This document shows, one piece after another, positions 29,785 to 39,153 of a stretch of DNA of 64,000 nucleotides. A model generated the notes under the pieces. That model had not been told where the DNA came from, ran no database searches, and saw only the letters and a list, made by a program, of their open reading frames with translations. Source of the DNA: Pseudothauera hydrothermalis (GTDB taxonomy: Bacteria > Pseudomonadota > Gammaproteobacteria > Burkholderiales > Rhodocyclaceae); NCBI RefSeq assembly GCF_003345255.1, contig NZ_CP029331.1:248001-312000 (forward strand). The letters run 5' to 3'. Within the stretch, counting starts at the first letter, position 1. Each line of letters begins with the position of its first letter. The position numbers and the translations under genes were made by a program.

Positions 29785-30234
29785 TCAGCCCTGGCGCTCG
29801 CGCATCAGCGCGGCGATCTCGGCGGCGCGCAACTGCGCGGCGAGCTTGTCCAGCACGCCGTTGACAAACCGGTGGCCGTCGGTGGCGCCATAGCCTTTGG
29901 CCAACTCGATGGCCTCATTGATGATTACCCGGTAGGGCGTTTGTGGGCAGCGCATCAGCTCATGAGTGGCCAGCAGCAGGATGCTGCGCTCGACCGGCGA
30001 GAGTTCCGAGAGCGGACGGTCGATAAAAGGGGTGAACACGTTTTGCAGCTCGGCAACATTGTCCAAGGTGCCGCGCAGCAGTGACACGAAAAGTTCGCGG
30101 TCCGCTTTGTCGAAGCCGCTGGCCTGTTCGAGATGTTCTTCGATCAGCGCAACGCCATTGCCGGACAGCAGCCACTGATAAATGCCTTGTAAGGCGAATT
30201 CGCGCGCCCGACGACGGGAGGATTTGCTGCTCAT
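29785..30234 (-). CDS. nusB: Transcription antitermination factor NusB
   Basis: 149 residues, starting MSSKSSRRRAREFALQGIYQWL with the RNA-binding arginine-rich helix, and with the family segment LSPVERSILLLATHELM and YRVIINEAIELAKGYG. It binds boxA RNA with NusE (S10) during rRNA transcription. It is the last gene of the dsbD/riboflavin gene string; ribH-nusB is a very common bacterial pairing. Confidence 0.97.
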   Translation of the reverse strand: MSSKSSRRRAREFALQGIYQWLLSGNGVALIEEHLEQASGFDKADRELFVSLLRGTLDNVAELQNVFTPFIDRPLSELSPVERSILLLATHELMRCPQTPYRVIINEAIELAKGYGATDGHRFVNGVLDKLAAQLRAAEIAALMRERQG

Positions 30235-30310
30235 CGAACGATCCCCAGCGCTGCGTCAACTGTGGAGTGCGCCCCCTTGCGGGCAAGGAAACGGGGGGTC
30301 GGGGCCAGGG

Positions 30311-30781
30311 TCATTTCAGCGCCTTCAGCAAATTGGCCATTTCGACCGCTGCGCGGGCGCAATCGCGCCCTTTATCCTGCATACGGGCGAGCGCCTGATC
30401 GTCGTCTTCTGTGGTCAAAACACCATTGGCGACCGGGATGCCGGTGTCGAGCGCCACTCGGGTGATGCCCGCGCCCATTTCGTTGGCCACCAGTTCAAAG
30501 TGGTAGGTGTCGCCGCGGATCACCGCGCCGAGCGCGATCAGCGCGTCGAAGCGGCCGCTGCGCGCCATGGTCTGCAGGGTCAGCGGAATCTCCAGCGCGC
30601 CCGGTACCGTGGCAATGCGGGTGAGTTCGGGGGACACCCCCAGGCGCTGCAGTTCGGCCACGCAGGCCGACAGCAGACCTTCGCACACGTCCTGGTTGAA
30701 GCGGCTCATGACGATGCCGACGCGCAAACCCAGGCCGGTGAGATCGATGTCGTATTCGGTGATGTGCTCGAAGCGGGACAT
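30311..30781 (-). CDS. ribH: Lumazine synthase
   Basis: 156 residues with the family motifs [40 protein letters not shown] and [14 protein letters not shown]. It condenses the aminouracil intermediate with dihydroxybutanone phosphate to give lumazine. It lies 37 bases after ribBA. Confidence 0.97.
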   Translation of the reverse strand: MSRFEHITEYDIDLTGLGLRVGIVMSRFNQDVCEGLLSACVAELQRLGVSPELTRIATVPGALEIPLTLQTMARSGRFDALIALGAVIRGDTYHFELVANEMGAGITRVALDTGIPVANGVLTTEDDDQALARMQDKGRDCARAAVEMANLLKALK

Positions 30782-30818
30782 GAGGTTTGGATGAAAGGGT
30801 TAAAAAAGTACGCCGCGC

Positions 30819-31910
30819 TCAGGCGTCGGGAGCCACAAACCCGGTGATTTCCAGGCCAAAGCCGGTCATGCTGGGGATTTTTTGTGGATTGGACATCAGC
30901 CGCATGCGGCCAACCTTGAGCGCACGCAGAATCTGTGCGCCGACGCCGAACAGGCGGGGGTCCCATTTGACCGGCCGCTGGGCGTGGCCGCTCAGGCTGG
31001 CCAGCAATTCGCGGCCGCTTTGCGGGCGGTAGAGCAAAACCATTACGCCCGCTTCAGCACGGGCCAGCGCGGCCAGCGCGCGATGGACCGGAAAACTGTG
31101 CCGGCCGCTTTCCGGGTCGAGGAAATCGACCACCGAGATCGGCTCGTGCACCCGCACCAGGGTCTCGCGCTCGGGGCAGATGTTGCCGCGCGACAGCGCA
31201 AAATGCACATCGCCCGATGTTTTGTCTTCGAACGCGTACAGGCGAAAGGGCCCGTGCGGGGTGTCGACTTCTTTTTCGGCTACTTGCTCGACCAGGTTCT
31301 CGGTGGCCGCACGGTATTGGATCAGGTCGCGGATGGCGCCGATTTTCAGCCCATGTGTTTGGCCAAACTCGATCAGGTCGGGCAGGCGGGCCATGGTGCC
31401 GTCGTCTTTGAGAATCTCGCAGATCACCGCGGCCGGTTCCAGCCCGGCCAGTTGCGCCAGATCGCAGCCCGCTTCGGTGTGACCGGCGCGGATCAGCACA
31501 CCGCCCTTTTGCGCGGTCAGCGGGAAAATGTGACCGGGGGTGACGATGTCTTCCGGCTTGGCGTGACGGGCGACGGCAACCTGCACGGTGCGTGCGCGGT
31601 CATGCGCCGATATGCCGGTGGTCACGCCAGTTGCCGCTTCGATCGAGACGGTAAACGCGGTGCCGTGCGGGGTACGGTTGTCGCGCACCATCTGCTGCAG
31701 CCCCAGTTGGCGGCAGCGCTGCTCGGTCAGCGTCAGGCAGATCAGCCCACGGCCGAACTTGGCCATGAAGTTGATCGCCTCGGGGGTGACGAATTCCGCC
31801 GCCATGACCAGGTCGCCCTCGTTTTCGCGGTCTTCCTCGTCGACCAGGATGACCATGCGTCCGGCGCGGATGTCCTCGATGATCTCGGTGATCGGCGACA
31901 ACGCGGTCAT
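30819..31910 (-). CDS. ribBA: DHBP synthase fused to a degenerate GTP cyclohydrolase II-like domain
   Basis: 363 residues from MTALSPITEIIEDIRAGR, overlapping ribE by 4 bases (ATGA). Residues 1-205 are a full 3,4-dihydroxy-2-butanone-4-phosphate synthase (DEEDRENEGDLVMAAE, RAGHTEAGCDLAQLAGL). Residues 206-363 resemble GTP cyclohydrolase II, but the zinc-binding Cys-rich stretch HS.CLTGD...RCDCG is absent; the same place reads HEPISVVDFLDPESGRHSF. The second domain is therefore very probably not a GTP cyclohydrolase, a situation known in other proteobacteria. A separate ribA must supply that step. Confidence 0.9.
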   Translation of the reverse strand: MTALSPITEIIEDIRAGRMVILVDEEDRENEGDLVMAAEFVTPEAINFMAKFGRGLICLTLTEQRCRQLGLQQMVRDNRTPHGTAFTVSIEAATGVTTGISAHDRARTVQVAVARHAKPEDIVTPGHIFPLTAQKGGVLIRAGHTEAGCDLAQLAGLEPAAVICEILKDDGTMARLPDLIEFGQTHGLKIGAIRDLIQYRAATENLVEQVAEKEVDTPHGPFRLYAFEDKTSGDVHFALSRGNICPERETLVRVHEPISVVDFLDPESGRHSFPVHRALAALARAEAGVMVLLYRPQSGRELLASLSGHAQRPVKWDPRLFGVGAQILRALKVGRMRLMSNPQKIPSMTGFGLEITGFVAPDA

Positions 31911-32512
31911 TGTGCGGACTCCTCCCGCCAAGCGGCGAGCCGTTCGACATAACGGGCGATCAGGTCGATTTCCAGGTTCACCCGGCTGCTGGCCGTCAGA
32001 TGCTTGAGATTGGTCACCGCTACGGTGTGCGGAATCAGGTTGATGGAAAAATCCGTGCCCACGACGCGGTTGACGGTGAGGCTGACGCCATTGACGGTGA
32101 TCGAACCCTTGCGCGCGATATAGCCGGCAATGGCCGCAGGCGCGCGAATCACCAGTTCGTGGCTATCGCCTACCGGGGCGAAGCGCAGCACCTCGCCGAC
32201 GCCGTCCACATGGCCGGTGACCAGGTGTCCGCCAAGCCGATCGGATAGACGCAGGGCTTTTTCCAGGTTGACCGCGGCACCGGGCGTCTCCAGACCGACC
32301 GTGCAATCGAGCGTCGCGCGCGAGACGTCGAATTGCACCCGGTTTCCGGCGATCGCCACCACGGTCAGGCACACGCCGTTGTTGGCAATGCTGTCTCCGA
32401 TGGTGACATCGGTCAGATCCAGTCCGCCGACATCCACCGTCAGGCGCACGCCGTCAGTGCGCGGCGTAACCTCTTCGATACGGCCACAGGCGGCCACGAT
32501 TCCAGAAAACAT
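31907..32512 (-). CDS. ribE: Riboflavin synthase alpha subunit
   Basis: 201 residues from MFSGIVAACGRIEEV, the invariant start of the family, with two tandem lumazine-binding barrels (about 1-97 and 98-190, the second with GHVDGVGEV and KGSITVNGVSLTV). It converts two lumazine molecules to riboflavin. No clear Shine-Dalgarno precedes this ATG, and no FMN riboswitch was found upstream. Confidence 0.95.
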   Translation of the reverse strand: MFSGIVAACGRIEEVTPRTDGVRLTVDVGGLDLTDVTIGDSIANNGVCLTVVAIAGNRVQFDVSRATLDCTVGLETPGAAVNLEKALRLSDRLGGHLVTGHVDGVGEVLRFAPVGDSHELVIRAPAAIAGYIARKGSITVNGVSLTVNRVVGTDFSINLIPHTVAVTNLKHLTASSRVNLEIDLIARYVERLAAWREESAQ

Positions 32513-32603
32513 GGGGGAACTGTGCGGATTGGGGAAGGCGCAATTGTAGGCCAAACGCCGGGGCGTTGGGCGGGCCGGACGGCGTTGGCGCAAGGAAAAC
32601 GCT

Positions 32604-34427
32604 TCAGCGTAAGGCTCGGTCGAGGATCTCACCAAAATCTGCAGCGGGCATGAAACCCACCACCCGCAGGTCGGCGCGTTCCCGGCCGGCGGCATCGAAG
32701 AAGACAATGCCCGGCGGACCGAACAGTTGGAAGCGACGCAGCAACGCCTTGTGCTCCGCGCTGTTGGCGGTGACGTCGGCCTTGAGCAAGTGCATGCGCG
32801 CCATGCGCGCGGCCACTGCCGGGTCGGAAAAGGTATAGCGTTCCATCTCCTTGCAGGACACACACCAGTCCGCGTAAAAATCCAGCATTACCGGACGGTC
32901 GGCGGTGGCCAGGCGGGCGTCCAGTTCGGCCTCCGATCCGATGCGCTCGAACACCGGTGCAGCGCGTGTGCCGGCGCTGGCTTCGGCGCGCAGTACGGCC
33001 AGCGGCTGCAGGGGGTCGCGGGAACCGGCCAGCGCGCCGACCAGCATCGCGGCGCCGCCCAGCAACAGCATCACGCCGACGCCCTTCCAAAAGCGCAGCC
33101 AACCCTTGGCGTGCGGCGGCAACGGATCGAGCGCGCGCAGGAAAATACCGGAAAACAACAGCAGCGCAGCCCAGGCCAGCATGGTCAATAGCGCCGGCAT
33201 CACCGGGGTGAGCAGCCACACCGCAACCGCCAGCAGCATGACGCCAAAGGCTTTCTTGACCCCTTCCATCCACGGACCCGCTTTGGGCAGCACGCTACGC
33301 GCGGCCACGCCTACGGCAATGAGCGGCGCCCCCATGCCCAGCGCCATCGCGAACAGCGCCGCACCGCCCAGTGCCGCATCACCGCTTTGGGCGATGTAGA
33401 GCAGGGCGCCGGCCAGCGGTGCGGCGACACAGGGGCCGACGATCAGGGCTGAGAGCGCACCCATGATCGCTACCCCGCCCAGGTTGCCGCCTTTGCGCTG
33501 CGCCGCGGTGTCGGCCAGGCGACTTTGCAGGGCGGTGGGCAGTTGCAGCTCATAGAAGCCGAACATCGACAACGCCAAGGCGACGAACAGCAGCGCAAAG
33601 GCACCCAACACCCAGACGTTTTGCAGCGCGGCCGACAGCAGGGTACCGGACAGCCCTGCGGCGACGCCGGCGATCGCGTACATGACCGCCATGCCCAGCA
33701 CGTAGGCGAGCGACAGGCCGAGGGCGCGGGTGCGCGAGATCTGGTGACCGTGGCCGACGATGATGCCTGACAGAATGGGAATCATCGGGAAAGTGCACGG
33801 CGTGAAGGCGAGCAGAAGGCCGAAGCCGAAGAAGCTGGCCAGCACCAGCGGCACGCTGGCGTCACCGAGCAGGCGCGCAATGCGCCCGCTTTCATCATTA
33901 GCCGGACCGGCGGTCGCGGGGGCGATGGCGGTGGGCGCATCGGCGGCGAGTACCCGATCCAACAGGCCGCCGGTGGCCGGTGCCGGGCTGGCCAGTAGAT
34001 CGATATCGACGCTTTGCGGCGTCGGTGGATAGCAGATGCCGCCATCCCAGCAACCTTGACTGGTGACCGTCAGGCGAAAGCGGCCGACGTCCTGCGGGGC
34101 AGCCACCACGGGCAGCAAGATGTTGACCGTGCCGCGCAGGGTCTCGACGGTGCCGAAAAATTCGTCTTCCTTCATCTGGCCCGGCGCGCGCTCAGGGGAG
34201 CCGAGCTGGACGCTGGGCGGGTCGGCTTCGAAGCGGAACTTGTCGCCGTAAAGGTAGTAATCCTTGTGCACCCGAAAGACGACTTCCACGGTGCGCGCAT
34301 CGAGTGCGCGCGCCGAGATCGCGAACGCTTTTTCCGGTTCGATCGGCCCATCCAGGGCGCGAGCGGGCAGGTTCAGGAGGGCCAGCAGGCCGAGCAGAAA
34401 GACAACGAGCGACTGGGGTCGGAACAT
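32604..34427 (-). CDS. dsbD: Thiol:disulfide interchange protein DsbD
   Basis: 607 residues in three parts. The signal peptide and periplasmic alpha domain carry the Cys126/Cys132 pair (GCWDGGICY). The membrane beta domain has eight helices, with FTPCTFPM and VGPCVAAPLAG. The C-terminal thioredoxin-like gamma domain has DWCVSCK. All six redox cysteines are present. It moves reducing power from cytoplasmic thioredoxin to periplasmic partners, for example in disulphide isomerisation and cytochrome c maturation. It lies upstream of the rib genes on the same strand. Confidence 0.96.
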   Translation of the reverse strand: MFRPQSLVVFLLGLLALLNLPARALDGPIEPEKAFAISARALDARTVEVVFRVHKDYYLYGDKFRFEADPPSVQLGSPERAPGQMKEDEFFGTVETLRGTVNILLPVVAAPQDVGRFRLTVTSQGCWDGGICYPPTPQSVDIDLLASPAPATGGLLDRVLAADAPTAIAPATAGPANDESGRIARLLGDASVPLVLASFFGFGLLLAFTPCTFPMIPILSGIIVGHGHQISRTRALGLSLAYVLGMAVMYAIAGVAAGLSGTLLSAALQNVWVLGAFALLFVALALSMFGFYELQLPTALQSRLADTAAQRKGGNLGGVAIMGALSALIVGPCVAAPLAGALLYIAQSGDAALGGAALFAMALGMGAPLIAVGVAARSVLPKAGPWMEGVKKAFGVMLLAVAVWLLTPVMPALLTMLAWAALLLFSGIFLRALDPLPPHAKGWLRFWKGVGVMLLLGGAAMLVGALAGSRDPLQPLAVLRAEASAGTRAAPVFERIGSEAELDARLATADRPVMLDFYADWCVSCKEMERYTFSDPAVAARMARMHLLKADVTANSAEHKALLRRFQLFGPPGIVFFDAAGRERADLRVVGFMPAADFGEILDRALR

Positions 34428-34453
34428 GACGGGGCAGGCGGTTCGCTAAAGGG

Positions 34454-34804
34454 TCAGGATGCCGGCGGGGCGGAAGCCGGGCGCCGGGTTTCTTGGGCTA
34501 CCCAGGCAAGGTAATCCGGCAAACCCTGCGTCACAGGGACTGCGATGATCTCCGGAAGTTCGTAAGGGTGGGCCACACGGATGGCCGCCTCCACCGCCTG
34601 GTAATGCGCCGCGGTGGTTTTGATGAGTAACGGCAGTTCGGCAGCCTCTTCCACGTCGCCCTGCCAGCGATACACCGATTGGCACGCCGGCAGAATATTG
34701 ACGCAGGCCGCCAAGCGTGCATCGACCAAGCTGCGCGCGATCTGGCGGGCGCTTTCGGCGCTAGGGGCGTTGGTCAAGACCAGCAGGATGGTTTCATCGG
34801 ACAT
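34454..34804 (-). CDS. cutA: CutA1 family divalent-cation tolerance protein
   Basis: 116 residues, ribosome site GGAGG. Family signature: VLTNAPSAESARQIARSLVDARLAACVNILP, SVYRWQGDVEEAAELPLLIKT and HPYELPEIIAVPV. It is a trimeric cytoplasmic protein linked to copper tolerance, and often sits next to dsbD, as it does here (26 bases). Confidence 0.95.
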   Translation of the reverse strand: MSDETILLVLTNAPSAESARQIARSLVDARLAACVNILPACQSVYRWQGDVEEAAELPLLIKTTAAHYQAVEAAIRVAHPYELPEIIAVPVTQGLPDYLAWVAQETRRPASAPPAS

Positions 34805-34871
34805 CACAAGGCCTCCGCGGCGAAACAAGGTGGTGCCGCCTGCCGTAACCGTCTGCGGGGTCGCTGGCGTG

Positions 34872-35483
34872 TCAGCAGGTAGGCGGTTTGGTGTCGGCAA
34901 AGCTCTGGCGCGCAAACATTTTCTCGGCAAAGGAGCCAAGCGCCGGGTGGCTGCTGCGCCAGTCGAGATCGGGGTGACGCAGGTCGAGATAGGCCAGCGC
35001 CACCGCGGCGGCCACATCGGCCAGACTGAAGCGTCCGCCATGCAGCCAGTCGTGTCCGTCCGCGCGCTTGGCCAGTTCGACCAAGCCGCGGGCGATTTTG
35101 TCCTTCTGGCGGACGATTTCGGCCTCGCTGCGCTGACCGTCCGGGCGGCGGGATTCGAGCAAGGCCGCCACGGCAGCATCGGTGATGCCGTCGGCCAGCG
35201 CTTCGAGCTGGCGCACCCGCACCGCCTCCAGCGCGTCGGCTGGCAGCATGGCGGGCTCGGCGCGCAAAGTTTCCAAATAGCCGGCGATCACCGGAGAGTC
35301 GAAAAAAGCCTCACCGTCGTCGGTGATCAGGACCGGCACCTTGCCAAGCGGATTGAGCGCGGGAATGCGGGTATTGGCCTCCCAGGGGGAGTCCACCACG
35401 AGTTCGAAGGGCAAGCCTTTTTCGGCCAGCAGAATGCGGATTTTGCGGGCGTATGGACTGGTGAGCGAGGCAAAGAGCTTCAT
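34872..35483 (-). CDS. Glutathione S-transferase family protein
   Basis: 203 residues: an N-terminal thioredoxin-like half (MKLFASLTSPYARKIRILLAEKGLPFELV, with LNPLGKVPVLITDDG and DSPVIAGYL for glutathione binding) and a helical C-terminal half with SLADVAAAVALAYLD. The substrate is unknown. It lies between cutA and a hydrolase on the same strand. Confidence 0.9.
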   Translation of the reverse strand: MKLFASLTSPYARKIRILLAEKGLPFELVVDSPWEANTRIPALNPLGKVPVLITDDGEAFFDSPVIAGYLETLRAEPAMLPADALEAVRVRQLEALADGITDAAVAALLESRRPDGQRSEAEIVRQKDKIARGLVELAKRADGHDWLHGGRFSLADVAAAVALAYLDLRHPDLDWRSSHPALGSFAEKMFARQSFADTKPPTC

Positions 35484-35507
35484 CGCAGGGCTCCAAGTGG
35501 GTGAGGG

Positions 35508-36164
35508 TCAGAGCGGCGCCCAGGTGTGGGCGATGAGGTTGCGGATCAGATGCAGCTTGCCGTGGAAAAAATGATCGGCACCGGGTACGACGACCACCGG
35601 CAATTCCTGTGGACGGGCCCAGTCGAGCACGTTGGTGAGCGGCACGGTGTCGTCTAGCTCGCCATGCACGATGAGGCTGGAGAGTTTGTCGGGCAGCGGC
35701 GGGGTGTCGTACTGACGGGCGCCGTCCGCGGCGCGGCCGGCGGCCATGCCGACCAGCACCAGGCGCTCGACCGGGGTGAGGCCGTCGGCCAGGCGGCAGG
35801 CCACCCGGCATTGCACATAAGCGCCAAATGAAAATCCGCCCAGCGCCAGCGGCAGGCTGCCCCAGCGCGACTGCGCCCAGCCGATCACGCTGAGGATGTC
35901 CTCGGTTTCACCGTTACCATGGTCGTGCGTGCCTTCGCTTTTGCCCACGCCGCGGAAGTTGGGGCGCACCACCGCATAGCCCAGATCGCGGAAGGCGCGC
36001 GCCACGGTATGCGCCACCTTGTTGGTATTGGCGCCGCCATAGAGCGGATGCGGGTGGCAGACCACCGCCAGCCCGCGCACCTCGGCCGGGGTGTCGATCA
36101 GCGCGTCGATTGCGCCGGCCGCGCCGCGCAACAGCACGCTTTCGGTGGGGGCGGGGCGGCTCAT
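35508..36164 (-). CDS. Alpha/beta hydrolase, small serine-hydrolase family
   Basis: 218 residues. The nucleophile Ser is in GGFSFGAYV, the oxyanion region in VVCHPHPLYGGANTNKV, and a likely acid/His pair in HGELDDTVPLTN and GADHFFHGKL. There is no signal peptide. The family includes uncharacterised bacterial serine hydrolases related to dienelactone hydrolase; no substrate can be assigned. It overlaps the upstream ferredoxin gene by 4 bases, implying linked translation. Confidence 0.85.
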   Translation of the reverse strand: MSRPAPTESVLLRGAAGAIDALIDTPAEVRGLAVVCHPHPLYGGANTNKVAHTVARAFRDLGYAVVRPNFRGVGKSEGTHDHGNGETEDILSVIGWAQSRWGSLPLALGGFSFGAYVQCRVACRLADGLTPVERLVLVGMAAGRAADGARQYDTPPLPDKLSSLIVHGELDDTVPLTNVLDWARPQELPVVVVPGADHFFHGKLHLIRNLIAHTWAPL

Positions 36165-36490
36165 GAGGCGGCCGCCTCGTCCGGCAGGCGCAGGCGCTCC
36201 ACGATGCGCCCGTGCACCAGATGGCTGTCGATGATTTCGTCGATGTCCTCCCGATCCACGTAGGTGTACCAGACGTTGTCCGGGTACACCACCAGCACCG
36301 GACCGTCGTCGCAGCGGTCCAGGCAGCCGGCCTTGTTGATGCGGATTTTGCCGCGGCCCTTCAGGCCCAGCGCGGCGATGCGGTCTTTGGCGTAGGTCTG
36401 CAGCGCGGCCGCCTGGTGGTTATTGCAACAGCTCTCACCGGGCTGGCGCTGGTTGCAGCAGAAAAAGACGTGGTGCTTGAAGTAGCTCAT
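36161..36490 (-). CDS. Thioredoxin-like [2Fe-2S] ferredoxin
   Basis: 109 residues. Cysteines in FFCCNQRQPGESCCNN and AGCLDRCDDGPVLVVYPDNVWY match the thioredoxin-fold [2Fe-2S] ferredoxins (Shethna type or NuoE-like). It is probably an electron carrier or Fe-S sensor. It is translationally coupled to the hydrolase downstream, a pairing repeated in related genomes as far as I recall. Confidence 0.85.
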   Translation of the reverse strand: MSYFKHHVFFCCNQRQPGESCCNNHQAAALQTYAKDRIAALGLKGRGKIRINKAGCLDRCDDGPVLVVYPDNVWYTYVDREDIDEIIDSHLVHGRIVERLRLPDEAAAS

Positions 36491-36514
36491 GAGCGCTCCT
36501 GTTCGATGGGCCGA

Positions 36515-37597
36515 TTATAGTCGCCGCTCGGCGGCCAGATGCTCGCCGCGCCACAGGCCCAGGGCCGACAAGTAAGCCAGCGCCAGATAGGGCCAGGCTG
36601 CCGCGGTGACTGCGGTCAGACCATGAAAATTGAGAAAGTGCCCGGCCGCCGCTGCACTGGTGCGAAACGGCAGATAGGGGTTTTCCGGCATCAGATTGAC
36701 CAGCGCGGTCGCCGCCAGCATGGCCATGCCGGCCAAGGCGTGCTGCAGTACCCGCGGCAGCAACAGGCAGGCGGCCAGAAGCGGTAACCCGACGAGCAAA
36801 CCGAGGCGTGCGCCGGGCGTCAGCCAGGCCAGTGGCATGTCGGGCGAATAGAAGCTGAAGGTGGCCAGCGTGGTCAGCGCAAAGGCCAGTATGAACAGCA
36901 GGGGAATCGACCACAGCCCGGCGGCGCGCATGATGCAGCGTGCGAACAGCCCCACGCCCAGCACGGTAGTGGCCACATGCGCGGCTTCCAGGCGGATGAA
37001 GCGTTCCGGCGCGAAAGCGACCGGGCTGGGCAGCGCCAGCCAGTGGCGCAGATCCCCGCTGCCAAACAGCAGACCGTCGGCGCTCAATTGGGTCAGCAGC
37101 CATAATCCGACGAGCAGCAAGCCCAGCTCGCCGGTGTGGCCGCCGATGATGTGCCGGCTGCGCCAGCGCTGCAGTCCGCCCTGGGGGTCGAACAACGCCG
37201 GCCCCCAGACTGCGCCGGCCAGCGCCCCGGCCAGCGCGCCCAGCAGGTTGCAGCCCAAATCCAGGTTGGAGGCCACCCGGCTGGGTAAAAAGTTCTGCGC
37301 CGTTTCCAGGCTCAGGCTGAGGATGCCGGCGCCCAGTGTGGCGGCCAGAATGCTGCCGGGGCCACCCAGCCGCGGGAACAGCGCGGCCGCGCCCAGAAAA
37401 CCGAGTGGGAGATAGCCGGCGACGTTGAGTACCAGATCCTCGCTGCGGTAATAACGCGGCCAGGGCGCCAGCAAGTAGTCGAACATCGGCAGACCGCTCG
37501 CCTGCCAGCCGGTGAAAGGATGCAGGCAGGCATAGATGACCAGCGCCGCATAAACGAGCGTCAGCTTTAGCGGCAGGTTGGAGGCATGGCGCGCCAT
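36515..37597 (-). CDS. VanZ-like integral membrane protein
   Basis: 360 residues, nearly all hydrophobic, with about nine membrane helices. The N-terminal 125 residues contain the VanZ-like pattern: VLNVAGYLPLGFLGAAAL, LSLSLETAQNFLPSR, SNLDLGCNLLGALAGAL. VanZ-like proteins occur in many bacteria without glycopeptide resistance and their role is unclear. No partner gene is evident. Confidence 0.8.
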   Translation of the reverse strand: MARHASNLPLKLTLVYAALVIYACLHPFTGWQASGLPMFDYLLAPWPRYYRSEDLVLNVAGYLPLGFLGAAALFPRLGGPGSILAATLGAGILSLSLETAQNFLPSRVASNLDLGCNLLGALAGALAGAVWGPALFDPQGGLQRWRSRHIIGGHTGELGLLLVGLWLLTQLSADGLLFGSGDLRHWLALPSPVAFAPERFIRLEAAHVATTVLGVGLFARCIMRAAGLWSIPLLFILAFALTTLATFSFYSPDMPLAWLTPGARLGLLVGLPLLAACLLLPRVLQHALAGMAMLAATALVNLMPENPYLPFRTSAAAAGHFLNFHGLTAVTAAAWPYLALAYLSALGLWRGEHLAAERRL

Positions 37598-37669
37598 CGG
37601 GTCGGTCCGGGGAGCGGGAGGTCCGATTCTAACCGCAGGCCGGCTGCCAAAGCGTGGGCGCAGCGGCCG

Positions 37670-38185
37670 TCAGCGGCCGGGCAGCGGCAGGCGGGCGAGC
37701 AGCGCGGCGGGCGAGCAGGCGGTGGCGAGTGCCTCCCAATCCACCGCATCCAGGGTGTTTTTGACCAGCAAACCCAGCTCGGTGTCGCCTTCCATGGTCA
37801 GTCGGCGGCAAAAGAACAGCGTGTCGGCGTCTTCCTCGCGCAAAGCCAGGGCGAGGTAATCGCGTACCGTGGCCGACAGCGTCAGATCCGCGTCACTGCC
37901 CGCCGGCCAAGGGCGGAAGCCGCGCGCGCCCAGGCCAAAGTCCAGGGTCAGGCCGGCATCGGTGACACACAGGCGCAAGTGGCGGCCGGCAAGCGGTGCG
38001 AGCGCTTCGCGAGGCAGAACGCGGCCGAGCGCAAGGTTGAGCGCCAGGCACAGCGCCAGCGCAGGCGGCTGCTGCGGCAGACGGGCGAGCAGGCGGCCGA
38101 GCGCCGGGGGCAGGGTAAACGCCGGCAGACGGCGCGCAGCGGCCTGCAAGCGGGCAAAGCGGGATAGGGCGGGAAGGTTCGGCAT
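37670..38185 (-). CDS. ubiT: UbiT, SCP2-domain protein of O2-independent ubiquinone synthesis
   Basis: 171 residues from MPNLPALSRFARL; an in-frame start 63 bases earlier would add a weakly supported, Pro-rich extension. The C-terminal half is an SCP2 sterol-carrier domain (DADLTLSATVRDYLALAL, DTLFFCRRLTMEGDTELGLLVKNTLDAV). UbiT binds the lipid intermediates of the oxygen-independent ubiquinone pathway. It directly follows ubiV (25 bases). Confidence 0.9.
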   Translation of the reverse strand: MPNLPALSRFARLQAAARRLPAFTLPPALGRLLARLPQQPPALALCLALNLALGRVLPREALAPLAGRHLRLCVTDAGLTLDFGLGARGFRPWPAGSDADLTLSATVRDYLALALREEDADTLFFCRRLTMEGDTELGLLVKNTLDAVDWEALATACSPAALLARLPLPGR

Positions 38186-38210
38186 GGGGCGATCCTGTGG
38201 GCGTTCTGGT

Positions 38211-39107
38211 TCAGGAGGCGACGTACTGTTCGACGCCGGCGCGGCCATGCCAGAAGCCGTTGCATGGTTCCTCGCTCATCCACTGGCGGCTGGCGACCAG
38301 CGCCGCCTGCGGGTCGAGTTCGCCGGCGAGCGCGGCGCGGAAGGTGGCGAGCACCGCAGCGGTGTGTTCGCCTTGCGGGCTGATGCGCAGCACCCCGGCG
38401 CGTTCGCGCACCGCAGACAGGTCGCCGAGCAAGTTGTAGATGCGCGACGACTGCGTCTGCACGCCGTTGAGGGTGAGAAAGGGCTCGCCTTCACGGGTGC
38501 GCAGCACGATGCCGTCGGCCAACCCCAGGCAGCGGAACTCGCAGGTGTCTTTTTGCAGATTGAAGTGGCGTGCGGTGAAACAGCGCGCCGAGTGCGCCAG
38601 CGGCAGGCGTCCCCAGGCAAAGATTTCGGTCTCTGGCGCCGGGTCGATGCCGTCCAACAGCGCGCTCAGGGCCTTGTGGGACATTTCCGGCGGCATCACC
38701 CAGCGTCGCGCGCCGGCCTCCTGTAGCAGGGCCAGCGTGGCGGGGTTGAACACATTGAGCGTGGGGCCAGCCACCCAGTCGTTGCGGCCGGCTTCGGCCA
38801 GCAAGCGTACCGCGCCCATGTCATTGGCTTCGACACTGAACTCGCGCTGCGCGACGATGCGACGCAAGGTCTTGAGGTCGGATTCGGATTCGATCAGCGT
38901 TTGGGTGCTGAGCAGCACCTCTTTGCCGGCGGCAGCGAGCATGCCGGCCACTTCCAGCCAGTCGTCCAGGCGCAGTTCATGGCGGCGCGCGCACACCGTT
39001 TCGCCCAGATAGACGATGTCGGCCGGGCTGTCGGCGATCTCGGCGTAGAAATCCAGCGTGGCTTGGCGCGGCCAGTAGTAAAGCAAAGGTCCAAGGGCAA
39101 GTTTCAT
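38211..39107 (-). CDS. ubiV: UbiV, O2-independent ubiquinone hydroxylation protein
   Basis: 298 residues from [14 protein letters not shown]. It is a U32-peptidase-like protein with the cysteines that hold a [4Fe-4S] cluster ([22 protein letters not shown] and later [10 protein letters not shown]). UbiU and UbiV act as a pair to hydroxylate the ubiquinone ring without O2, with prephenate as the known oxygen donor. It is placed between ubiU and ubiT. Confidence 0.93.
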   Translation of the reverse strand: MKLALGPLLYYWPRQATLDFYAEIADSPADIVYLGETVCARRHELRLDDWLEVAGMLAAAGKEVLLSTQTLIESESDLKTLRRIVAQREFSVEANDMGAVRLLAEAGRNDWVAGPTLNVFNPATLALLQEAGARRWVMPPEMSHKALSALLDGIDPAPETEIFAWGRLPLAHSARCFTARHFNLQKDTCEFRCLGLADGIVLRTREGEPFLTLNGVQTQSSRIYNLLGDLSAVRERAGVLRISPQGEHTAAVLATFRAALAGELDPQAALVASRQWMSEEPCNGFWHGRAGVEQYVAS

Positions 39108-39153
39108 GGCGTGTTCGTCGTGGTGGCAGGGCGCGCGGCGCTCATTGGGGCGC

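Noticed and set aside
32513..32603. Possible FMN riboswitch upstream of ribE
   Set aside because: The 91-base gap to dsbD is too short and lacks the conserved FMN aptamer segments.
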